NCBI GenBank assembly: GCA_017938695.1
Contig: JAGBBA010000075.1
Location: 1-64,000 of the forward strand
From: Clostridia bacterium
GTDB lineage: Bacteria > Bacillota > Clostridia > Christensenellales > Aristaeellaceae
Length of the DNA stretch: 64,000 bases
Direction: 5' to 3'
Shown here: positions 1 to 8,452 of the stretch, piece by piece
Numbering within the stretch: position 1 is the stretch's first letter
Layout: each line of letters starts with the position of its first letter
Program-made: the position numbers and the translations under genes
Notes under the pieces: model-generated
Seen by the model: the letters and a program-made list of their open reading frames with translations, nothing else
What the model was told of the DNA's origin: nothing
Databases searched by the model: none

Positions 1-3000
1 AAGAACGAAAACGCGCTCAATGAACTGTGGGGACAAATCAAATATGTCTTATATCCACTCAACGAAGACGGATCATTGAGTACCGCAATCGTTGGCGGCA
101 ATGTTAACGATGAAGATATTCCCCTACTCCGCGATGATCAAGTATCTATCGTTGGTTCTACAGACCAATATCGTATTGCGACAATCAAGATAGACAATGT
201 GATTCCTGGATATCAGGCAGGAGAAAAATATGCCATCAAGTTCATCACTAAAGCAAGCGGATTGATCGGTGCAAAAGAAGTTGCCATAGAAGCTAAAAAG
301 AAGCTGATTGCTAATTTGGAGCTGGATCTTGAAAAAGAAATTGAAGACGATGAAAAAATTCGAATTCAAGAACAGATAGCTTCTATCGAGTCTGATATAG
401 CGTAGATCTACACAGGATCAGATGAGGCGGAAGGCTTGAACTCCATGATGTGTAGAGCAGCAGCTTAGGCAGATGTGGTCAATACAAATACTGTATCTTT
501 GACTTCCGCTCAGATCAGACAGAACAATGCAGAGTTTGAATTCTCATCCGTAATGGGCGATATGCTCAAAGATGGTTACTGGTCAAATACAAATTATATT
601 GTAGGCCAAGAAGTTTTCCTCTACGCCGACGCATTAGATGTGTCTGCGGAGATTTCCAAACCAAAGGTAACATACACTATTTCACTATCGGCGTTGTCAA
701 AAGAAATGGGCTATACTGATGAACATATGGAATTGAATTCTGCTGTTCGTCTATATGATGTTGAGTTGGAAATAAATGACATCGTGTTTGTAAAAAGGAT
801 TACAAGATATCTCGACGATCCCACAAAGAGCACGGTGGAAATTTCTAATGAAGACATTATCCTACAAGGTCAAACACTTGATTCTATCTTAAGCCGCATT
901 ACGCAGATAGCCGATCTGATTGATCAGAAGGGCAACCTACTGAACCGAGTTAGTGATACAATATCTTCAGATGGATCTGTCTTTATTGAAAGACTGAATG
1001 GACAAATTGATGTTTTGAAGAACCGTCTGCTATCAACTACATCCAATTGGTATACCGATGCGCAAGGCAATATAATCTTCGAAGAAGTAAACGGACGCTC
1101 TGCGATGATGTAGTGCGGCGAAGGTTTCATGATTGCCAACGGGAAGAATTCTCTTGGCGAGTGGAACTGGCGTACATTTGGTACAGGAGAAGGATTCACA
1201 GCGGATGCAATTATTGCAGGATATCTTTCTGCTGATAGAATCGAAGCGGGAAGCATTGGCAGCGGGAAACTTGAAAAACAACTGGCTACAGATATTGGCA
1301 AAATCCCAGCTATGCAGGAGGCGTTGATCGAACTGTCTCCGGAGAAGATCATTTCTACAGTATTGACTTCTACCGAATACAAGGAACAGATATCGACAAT
1401 AGAACAAACCTCCGACCAGATTAAGTCTACTGTAACAGATTAGACCGAGCGAGTTGGTAAGGCTGAAAGTTCTATCACCCAGAACGCCAATGAAATCAAA
1501 ACTAAGGTAAGCTACACCGACTATAACACAAAGATCAATTCTTTAGAAAGCTCCATAACTCAGAACGCAACACAAATTCAAGCTAAAGTATCTCAGTCTG
1601 TATATGACGAAGATATGAAGACCATTGAGACTGACATCTCCACGCTTACTCAAACAGCACAAGAAATCAGGTCAGACTTAACATCAACGACATCTGATTA
1701 GGATGGCCGCCTGACTAAGGCTGAAAGCAACATTACACAAAACGCGAACAGCATCTCCACAAAAGTAAGCTACACAGAATACAATACCAAGATCGGCACA
1801 ATGGAAAGCTCCATAACTCAGAACGCCGATAGCATTTCTACAAAGGTAAGCAAGGACGGCATCATCAGTTCCATCAACCAAAGCTCCGAAGCTGTGACTA
1901 TTAGCGCAGACAAAATCTCTTAGATCGGAGCAAGCAAAATATCTCTGGAAGGACTAACCACTGTAAATAGCAATTTTATTGTGAACACAGATGGCTCCAT
2001 CAAGGCTGTCAATGCGGATATCACCGGAACAATTACTGCCACAAACGGAAAGATCGGTGGATGGACAATTGGTACAGATTCTTTATATGCTGGAAGCGGA
2101 ACAAACAGAGTGTCACTAAGCACAGGAGATTCTACCTATGCTATCTGGGCTGGTGCTGAATCATCTTCTGCTGCTCCTTTCCGAGTGACCAAAGAAGGTA
2201 TCGTGTACTTGACTAAGATGTATGTGACAAATGAAGAAGGCGTTGCACAAAGCGATCCAGTCAATCTAAGAACAAGCTACTGGAAAATGGATGCGGCATA
2301 CAGTCATTCTGTTAAGACCCTTAGTGTTTCCAACAACACATAGACCATCGAATTATACAATGGTACATCTGTAAATTTTAAGAAGGCCGCTACTGGTACT
2401 CTGGTAGCATCTGGTAACGGCGCAGACAACTTTACAATTAGCTATATCACTGACTATGCAGGACCTGGAACTGGAACGACAGTCGATTCTGGATCTGTTA
2501 GACTGGCTCTTAACAGTACAACGTACAACGCATCATCCAGTGTGATCGCCTCCTTCGACGGAACGGCATATGGAACTATTCCCGTAGGTGGTGTATATAC
2601 TGCTGGTGTGAACAGTGTCACAGTTCCCAATGCTTCAATCGTCAGACAGGCTGCTGACTATTATGCTGGCGGAACAGACCATTCAACTACAGTATACATC
2701 AAGGCTACAGCAAGCAATGGCAATTACGGAACGCAGCGTTTCTCTGTGAGTGGTGCTAGTGCATATAACGCAGGAAAGTCAGCAGGAAATACAGAGGGAT
2801 ACAATTCTGGTTATAGCGTAGGAAAAACAGATGGTGCGAATAGTGTTACTCTCTCTGCTGGAGGATGGCAATCAAATGCCACGAACACAATTACTGCATC
2901 GAACGGACAGACAATATCTGTAAGTGTTCCTAATGTCACTGTATCTCAGGGAAGCTGGTCAAGTGGCAGCAAGACGGTTAGTGCGTATTATGGAAATAGC

Positions 3001-3141
3001 GGACGTTTAGGATATACAACTGTTACCATTCCAGACATATCTATTTCATGGTCAAACCCAGCACAAGGAAATGCAATGGTAACTGTTACTTGTGGTGGAA
3101 AAACAGTAACCTCTAGCAAAAACGTATCGAGTTACGTCTAA
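1..3141 (+). CDS. Phage tail protein (tail-tip/prophage-tail type), 5' partial, seven in-frame TAG
   Basis: The reading frame is open from base 1 to TAA at 3139-3141 once TAG is read as sense. The TAGs are at 403, 466, 1111, 1441, 1699, 1921 and 2341. The 1046 visible residues resemble the C-terminal part of Bacillota tail-associated proteins. There is a structural domain, a stretch around residues 372-430 with the GFMIAN and RIEAGSI motifs typical of these proteins, then two copies of a coiled-coil repeat (SITQNAN...TKVSYT-YNTK, from about 1444 and 1702). A beta-rich C-terminal part follows, rich in Ser, Thr, Gly and Asn. The TAGs at 1441 and 1699 fall at equivalent points of the two coiled-coil repeats. 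The N terminus lies outside the window. Its role, tail tip or host contact, is inferred from family and position. Confidence 0.85.
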
Positions 3142-3170
3142 TATCTTCTACATAGAAAGGAATATGATCA

Positions 3171-3353
3171 ATGAACTATAAACTTGTTATCGAAAATATT
3201 ATCAACACTTAGAATGGAATAACTACTTCTGGCCGAGACAATTGGGATAGACTACTTGGCTGCGACCAAGCTCTCAGAGCAATCTTGGCTGATATGCAGC
3301 AGCATGAAGTCGAGAAAGAAGCTGAGAAAGCAGAGAAGGATCAGGAGGAGTGA
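3171..3353 (+). CDS. Small phage protein, one in-frame TAG
   Basis: Sixty codons start with ATG at 3171, about ten bases after an AAAGGAA ribosome site, and end in TGA at 3351-3353. One TAG interrupts the frame at codon 14 (3210-3212). The C-terminal third is a charged Glu/Lys-rich helix (EKEAEKAEKDQEE). Small proteins of this kind commonly sit between tail genes in Bacillota phages, but I do not recognise the family. The TGA terminator shows that TGA is still a stop in this phage. If TAG were a stop, only a 13-residue peptide would result. Confidence 0.6.
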
Positions 3354-3404
3354 TATGCTCCTCCCCTTCTCAATTCTGACTTTCATTTGAGGAGGTAATA
3401 AACA

Positions 3405-4064
3405 ATGCCAGAAACCAGAACACGGTATGTCTCTGCTCCTTTTGTTGAAGGTTGCTATGTATTGACCATCCGTGGCATTTATCAATACGACCACGGCCTA
3501 AAGCTAAAGATCAGCGGATAGCCAACCAAGCAAATCCCGCAGATGCACTTTGCATATGACGGACAGCGGAATACAATACCTACTATACCCGTATGGGATG
3601 GTGACTATTTAATAGCAGATATCCCAGACACAATACTGATGCAGCCTAAAGAGGTATGGTGCTACATATACATCGAAGATGAAACAAGCGGATACACCAT
3701 CCGAGAGATTCATCTTCCATAGATTCCAAGAGGAAAGCCAACCGATACTTCGTTTACGCCAGAACAAATCAATAACTACAATGCACTTGTTTCTAACATG
3801 AATACCCTGATGCAAGACATGGATGTTTTGCAGAACATTGCAGTTGAGGTTGAAATGGTAAACCCAAGCGAAGATCCTACGGCAAAGGTAACACAAGATG
3901 AGTCACAAACCTTGTGGTCATTCAGCATACCTAAATCCAATGTAGCATATGCCACATTCGAAGTTGACCACACAGACGGATGCTTGTATATGACTACGCC
4001 AGAAGGATTAGAAGATATTGATTTTCAACTTTCTGATGATGGTGAAATACTTCTTATCATTTAA
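3405..4064 (+). CDS. Phage tail-associated protein (baseplate upper protein-like N-terminal region), two in-frame TAG
   Basis: The start is ATG 3405, nine bases after GAGGAGGT, and the stop is TAA 4062-4064, giving 219 residues when TAGs at 3519 and 3720 are read through. The N-terminal 100 residues look like the beta-rich domain found at the start of many Bacillota phage tail or fibre-linked proteins (motifs LKISG, GDYLIADIPD and an I-LP-IPRGKPTD linker). A short helical segment and a C-terminal beta domain follow. It lies directly upstream of the DGR-target fibre gene and may contribute to the same receptor-binding assembly. That role is an inference from position. Confidence 0.65.
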
Positions 4065-4067
4065 CTC

Positions 4068-4096
4068 TTGACAAAGAACATTCGTTCTCATATAAT
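4068..4096 (+). promoter_or_regulatory. Consensus sigma70-type promoter inside the late operon
   Basis: TTGACA (4068-4073) and TATAAT (4091-4096) are separated by exactly 17 bases. It lies in the 157-base gap before the fibre gene. Perfect consensus promoters are unusual in the middle of phage late operons. Predicted start is near 4103. Confidence 0.85.
4075..4088. promoter_or_regulatory. LexA/SOS-like inverted repeat between -35 and -10
   Basis: AGAACATTCGTTCT contains the GAAC-N4-GTTC half-sites of the Gram-positive LexA (DinR) box, and its outer bases also pair. It occupies the promoter spacer, where a bound repressor would block RNA polymerase. The inner four bases only partly fit the RNRY consensus, so a phage repressor with a similar operator is an alternative. 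Confidence 0.55.
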
Positions 4097-4101
4097 GTTG
4101 T

Positions 4102-4200
4102 TGCGGAGTAATCCGCACACAATGATATATAACCACACTCACGAAGACACAAGAACGCAAGGCCAATTATGTTTGGTCTTTATCTTGTGTCTTTTCATTT
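4102..4200 (+). ncRNA. Candidate structured small RNA or leader attenuator upstream of fibre gene
   Basis: The predicted transcript opens with a hairpin, TGCGGA-GTAA-TCCGCA (4102-4117), closed by a GNRA-type tetraloop. It ends with a compound hairpin: an outer 11-bp stem (4144-4154 with 4183-4193) enclosing an inner 8-bp stem (4159-4166 with 4173-4180), followed by a U-rich run. A promoter, a 5' cap hairpin and an intrinsic terminator within about 100 nt make a self-contained RNA unit. It could equally be an attenuator controlling the fibre gene at 4222. No open frame of note lies in it. Confidence 0.5.
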
Positions 4201-4221
4201 TTCTACGGAGGTGTAATACAA

Positions 4222-6039
4222 ATGCCTACAACTAATCTTGGTCGTGTTGGTTTTGTCCCCAAAGGACTTTATAGCGAAACCGCTACATACAAGCGGTTAG
4301 ACTGTGTTGTGTACAACGGAAACACCTATGCAGCACTAAAAGATACGACAGGTATCAACCCTGAGAATACTTCTACTTGGCAGATGCTCGTGGACAACAG
4401 CGATGCCACAGAAGCACTTAATAATGCCCGTAACGCCCTGAACAGAGCCAACGAGGCCAGCAACAGTATTCCTACTGAAATTCAAAATGAAATAGCCAAA
4501 CTAACTGACAACAATGCCGACATGGCAGAAGTAATCAGCGCAAGAACTACGGCTGACGAAACGGCATATCCAACATAGAAAGCTCGTTTGGATGCACAGT
4601 ACAATGAGCTGAAAACAGATATTCGCCGCATCGACTATAAGACTGGTACGCATATGTACGGTATCTTGTGGGATAAAACCACAGCTACTTGCACCAGATA
4701 GTATGATGCGGTTGGAATGGAAGCTGCGGCACACTTAGGAACATACAATGCCAACCTTGTAAATGACTTCGACAATGTATATCCTTGGAGCCACCGCAAA
4801 CTGTGCAATGTCGATTTAACAGAATACAGCCGTCTATACGAAGCTGGCGCAGATATAGAACAAGCCATTACTGCATGGGAGGGCGATCCTGATTTCTCCT
4901 ATACTGGCGAGAACGGAGCTGTGATGGTTTATACTCCTGCCTTCTATATGCATACAGAAGAAACAGATGAAGGAGTTCTTGTTGCTATTGCAGACGGAGA
5001 GCTGGAAGGCTGGATTAAAGTACCACGCTATATCGGTGGCCGATACACTGCATCCGATGACGGCAATGGAGGACTGACGAGCGTAGCTGAGGTTATGCCA
5101 ATTTCTCGTGTGACGCTGGGCAACATCCATAAGCAAGCAAAAACAAACCATATGACATTGGAAGACCTGTGGACATTCACAGCAGATACAGCATTGATGG
5201 CGGTTGAGTTTGCAACACTTAATATGCAAGCCGCAATTGGCAATGGTGTAAGCAGCCTGTACCGTCAGACTGAAACTGATAAACCTTTGATTGCCGAAAC
5301 AGCGACAAACAGAGTAATCCTTCCAACAGGAATCGGATCATACTGCATCCCTGGCGCGATTCTTGATATCGGTACATCTGCTGGCAGCGCATCTGTCGGA
5401 CATAAAGTTGTGATAGAAACTCAGGAATACCCAGACAATGCGGCATATCAGATTGTTGTGTTTGCAGGAGATCCAGTAGATATCACCACAGACCTTTTCT
5501 GTTCTATCCACGGCTTATGGCATACGATAGACGCAGAGATCGGTAGTGCTTCTGGCTACATCGGCGCAAACAGTCGCTCCCACGCCTATTATCGTGGTCG
5601 GATTGCTTATGCAAATACGTGGCGTTATGTCTTAGGTGCATACCGCGAACAGAATACAGGACATATATGGATTGCTCATGACCGTGAGGAAGCAGATGCC
5701 TATGATGCGTTAAACAAGACAGTTCATACGGATACAGGCTTTGTTCTTCCTTACATATTCGGAGAGGATGGAACAGCACCTGAATGGGGCGGATATATTA
5801 ACGATATTCACTTCCATGAAGAACTGCCTCTACTGCCATTTGCTAAATCTCGTGGCGGTAATAGCGATCAGCCAATTGGAGACTATGTATATCTGCCAAG
5901 TAGCACTGGTGGTAACACAATTTAGCTTGTTGGTGGTAACGCGGACCGCGGTGTTGGCTGCGGTCGTTTTTGCGGTGGCTGGGACATCACCTCTGGCGAC
6001 TCGAGCTGGGACTGCTCCGCCCTCCCCTTCTTAAAATAA
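4222..6039 (+). CDS. Phage tail fibre / DGR target protein with C-terminal variable region, three in-frame TAG
   Basis: ATG 4222 follows a strong GGAGGTGT site. Read through TAGs at 4576, 4699 and 5923, the protein has 605 residues and ends in TAA 6037-6039. The N terminus (residues 1-50) is a short domain (VPKGLYSETATYKRLDCV...) seen at the start of phage fibres, with a coiled coil at residues 55-140. The large middle and C-terminal part ends with a GRFCGGW...SGDSSW...CSA stretch like the C-type-lectin fold of DGR targets. Residues 569-601 are the VR. The TAG at codon 568 directly precedes it, so termination there would remove exactly the hypervariable ligand-binding segment. Receptor binding is the established role of such targets and is inferred here. 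Confidence 0.88.
5925..6024 (+). repeat. DGR variable repeat (VR)
   Basis: It matches the TR at 6155-6254 over 100 bases without gaps. There are 14 substitutions, every one at a position where the TR has adenine: 12 A to G, one A to C and one A to T. Eleven of the twelve AAC/TAC codons of the TR are changed. The 3' end (TCCGCCCTC) is invariant and GC-rich, as expected for the initiation-of-mutagenic-homology site. It encodes the last variable stretch of the fibre protein. Confidence 0.95.
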
Positions 6040-6056
6040 TCCTTTCCGAAGGGGTA

Positions 6057-6078
6057 CACGGGGAACGCTTTCCCCGTG
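6057..6078 (+). other. Hairpin downstream of VR (DGR target-recognition-like)
   Basis: A perfect 9-bp stem, CACGGGGAA (6057-6065) with TTCCCCGTG (6070-6078), encloses a 4-base loop, 33 bases past the VR end. In the Bordetella phage DGR a short stem with a tetraloop just after the VR is needed for efficient target recognition. The same role is inferred here. There is no U-run, so it is not an obvious terminator. Confidence 0.6.
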
Positions 6079-6154
6079 ATAACTGATAGGATTGGAATAC
6101 GATATATACTATAGTCTACATCGTTAGACATCGGCTCTTGATAACATTCTTCGG

Positions 6155-6254
6155 GCTTGTTGGTGGTAACGCGAACAACGGTGTTAACTGCGGTCGTTTT
6201 TACGGTAACTGGAACAACACCTCTGGCAACTCGAACTGGAACTACTCCGCCCTC
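6155..6254 (+). repeat. DGR template repeat (TR)
   Basis: This 100-base copy of the VR lies between target and reverse transcriptase. It carries ten AAC and two TAC codons in the VR frame; A-mutagenesis of those codons cannot create a stop. Similarity to the VR stops sharply after TCCGCCCTC on the 3' side and before GGCTTG on the 5' side. The flanks 6040-6154 and 6255-6398 contain no convincing gene. They presumably form the TR RNA needed for cDNA synthesis. Confidence 0.95.
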
Positions 6255-6398
6255 ACTTCTTTCGATAGGATGCAATAATATCGAGTTTTCAAGAGTCCGT
6301 GCCCCTTGGCAAAAATTAAGCATAAAGGATATGGTTTAGTAGGTTGGTCAGCTCCGCTGGCACTTCTCGGACGACCATCAGCGAAAGAAGGTCTACTC

Positions 6399-7481
6399 AT
6401 GCCGAAAAGAATCGGCTTTGTATATGAACAGGTCATCTCCCTGGACAACTGTATATTGGCTGTCCAGGAGATGGCTCGTTCTAAACCCAAAGTTCGTCGC
6501 GCTCAGTACATGAAAGAAAATGCTGAGTACTTTGGAAAGAAGTTGCATGAACAGCTTTCCTCTGGGACTTGGGAGCCTCGCCCTTACCATGAGAAAACCA
6601 TAGGTGATGGGATTGAAAAGAAACAGAGACACATTAAAGTTCCTTGCCTTTGGGATCAGTGTGTCCATCATGCATTGATGCAAATAACTGCACCCTATAT
6701 CCAACGTCGTAATTACTTTTATAACTGTGGCTCAATACCAGGAGCCGGACAGATCCGGATTACCCGTGCAATCAAACGATGGATGGCGAAAAAGAAAATG
6801 GTGAAGTATGGTGCTTCACTTGATGTTCACCACTTCTTTGAGAGCTGTAAGACAGAAATCGTTATGAAAGCTCTGCCAAGAATTTTCAAAGACAAAAAGT
6901 TTTTAGCTCTTCACCGCAAAGTATTAGATAGCATGGGAGGCTCATTAGCCATTGGGTTCTGTCCTTCCCACTGGTATGGCAATCTCGTCTTATCCTATAT
7001 CGACAATCTGATTAAGCAGCGTTTGTTGCCTCGTGCAGATTATGGCCGATATATGGATGATATGGTTATCCTTTTCAACGATAAACGCAAGATGCATAAA
7101 GCAATAAGGATAATCAGCAAGGTTCTAAAGAAATTAGGTCTATGTCTCAAAAAGACATGGCAAGTGTTTAAGATAGCAGGAAGAGGAATTCAGTTCTTAT
7201 CATATCGCTTCTTTCATGGATATACCCTTTTGACCAAGAAGCTGATGTATAGAATTACGAGACGTATCAAGGCTCAAACCAAGTGCAAATCTCCCTCCCC
7301 TCATGCTGCCGCATCAATCATTAGCTACATGGGTATCTTGAAGCATTGCAATAGCTATAACTATATGAAAGATAGAGTATACCCATACGTTAACATTAGA
7401 AAATGTAAAGGAGTGATCCGGAATGAAGCGCGTAGAATTCACAAACTTACCACCGAAGTTCGAAATCATAGAGCAGCGTAA
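6399..7481 (+). CDS. DGR reverse transcriptase
   Basis: This 360-residue retroelement reverse transcriptase copies the TR RNA with adenine-specific errors. The catalytic motif is YMDD (residues 218-221, bases 7050-7061), preceded by the DVHHFFESC motif near residue 145. The domain-4 motif reads IGFCPSH, the IGxxxS(Q/H) form typical of DGR enzymes rather than the QGxxxSP of retroviruses. I place the start at ATG 6399, nine bases after GAAAGAAGG. An upstream in-frame ATG (6306) would add 31 residues without a ribosome site. It contains no TAG codon, unlike most neighbours, so it can be made under the standard code. The stop is TAA, overlapping the next gene by 59 bases. No separate accessory variability (Avd) gene is seen. 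Confidence 0.95.
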   Translation: MPKRIGFVYEQVISLDNCILAVQEMARSKPKVRRAQYMKENAEYFGKKLHEQLSSGTWEPRPYHEKTIGDGIEKKQRHIKVPCLWDQCVHHALMQITAPYIQRRNYFYNCGSIPGAGQIRITRAIKRWMAKKKMVKYGASLDVHHFFESCKTEIVMKALPRIFKDKKFLALHRKVLDSMGGSLAIGFCPSHWYGNLVLSYIDNLIKQRLLPRADYGRYMDDMVILFNDKRKMHKAIRIISKVLKKLGLCLKKTWQVFKIAGRGIQFLSYRFFHGYTLLTKKLMYRITRRIKAQTKCKSPSPHAAASIISYMGILKHCNSYNYMKDRVYPYVNIRKCKGVIRNEARRIHKLTTEVRNHRAA

Positions 7482-8043
7482 TGGCAATGTGTTGCTGCTA
7501 TTCTATGATGAAACAAAAGAAGTGGTAAAAGAAGATGGACTTACCAGCTATGAAACGATCTGTTATGAAATGCAAACACGCAATGCGGCCAATTTGCATA
7601 GCAGAATCGAAAAAAATTATTCTGCTTGGCTTGAAAAAGCAAAGGAAAAAGATGGTGGCCTGACCTCTGTAAAAGCCCAAAGAATCCACGAATCAAAGGC
7701 GAAATTGGCTGAGTATTTAGCCTCTCACCCTCTCGTTTCCGATGTACATGGTGGACGCATTGGCATCTACTCTGTAACAGAAGAAAAGCAAACACTAATG
7801 ATGTCTCAGTACATCTCTTATCAAGCAGAAAAAATGCTGAACCCAAACGCTGTATTGACCTGGAATGAAACAGGAAAAGCGTGTGAACCTTGGACAGAAG
7901 AAGAGTTTGTTCAATTGGTATCTGAAATCCGCAACTATGTTTATCCCCGTGTATCCCATCAGCAAACTTTAGAGGAAGAGATCAATGCAGCCACTACGCT
8001 TGACGAAGTAGAAGCTGTTGTGATCCAGTATGAAACAATCTAA
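7423..8043 (+). CDS. Phage hypothetical protein downstream of DGR RT
   Basis: 206 residues start at ATG 7423 with AAAGGAGTG upstream and overlap the reverse transcriptase end. No TAG codon interrupts it. It has a small N-terminal beta region (VEFTNLPPKFEIIE), a long charged helical middle (residues 55-110) and an acidic C terminus. Its context, between fibre/RT and lysis genes, is where tail-fibre assembly or chaperone-like proteins occur in Bacillota phages. I do not recognise the family. It is too large and unlike the usual Avd bundle to be called Avd, though a DGR accessory role cannot be excluded. Confidence 0.7.
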   Translation: MKRVEFTNLPPKFEIIEQRNGNVLLLFYDETKEVVKEDGLTSYETICYEMQTRNAANLHSRIEKNYSAWLEKAKEKDGGLTSVKAQRIHESKAKLAEYLASHPLVSDVHGGRIGIYSVTEEKQTLMMSQYISYQAEKMLNPNAVLTWNETGKACEPWTEEEFVQLVSEIRNYVYPRVSHQQTLEEEINAATTLDEVEAVVIQYETI

Positions 8044-8452
8044 ACTAATCAAACCCCTGTCCCTCTTCTGCGTAGGAGGGACAGGGTATATTCTTATTGA
8101 GATTCTTTATCGGGGATATACACATTGGACAATGTTCTTGCTCGGCGGATTATGCTTCTTGTTGTGTGGTTTGGTCAATGAAAAACTAACATGGGATATG
8201 CCTATGTGGCAACAGCAAGGAGTATGTGCATAGATCATTACTGTCCTTGAATTCTTATTCGGTTGTATTTTGAATCTGTGGTTGGGGCTTGGTATTTGGA
8301 ATTATAGTTCGCAACCATTCAATATCTTAGGTCAAGTTTGTTTGCTATTCACGTTTGCGTGGTATTTTCTTTCTGCTGTTGCAATTATTCTGGACGATTA
8401 TCTACGTTATCGTTTATTCGGTGAGCAATTCCCACACTATATTTGGTGGTGA
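8030..8452 (+). CDS. Phage-encoded polytopic membrane protein (CmpB/putative ABC permease-like family), one in-frame TAG
   Basis: ATG 8030 overlaps the previous gene by 14 bases and TGA is at 8450-8452. Reading through TAG at 8231 gives 140 residues with four hydrophobic segments. Motifs such as GYILIEILYRGYTHWTM, IITVLEFLFG and NILGQVCLLF match the family annotated as putative ABC transporter permease (CmpB-type), which also occurs next to phage lysis genes. TAG falls immediately before IITVLEF in the third segment. As a stop it would leave half a membrane protein. A holin-like or envelope role is inferred from the neighbouring lysin. Confidence 0.75.

Noticed and set aside
1-3141. Reading the phage tail gene as a pseudogene with many nonsense mutations
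   Set aside because: All premature stops are TAG and none is TAA or TGA. No frameshift is seen, neighbouring genes show the same pattern, and genes end only in TAA or TGA. Decay would produce all three stops and indels.
7423-8043. Accessory variability determinant (Avd) of the DGR
   Set aside because: Avd is a roughly 120-residue four-helix bundle usually before the RT. This protein is 206 residues with an N-terminal beta region, so only position favours the idea.
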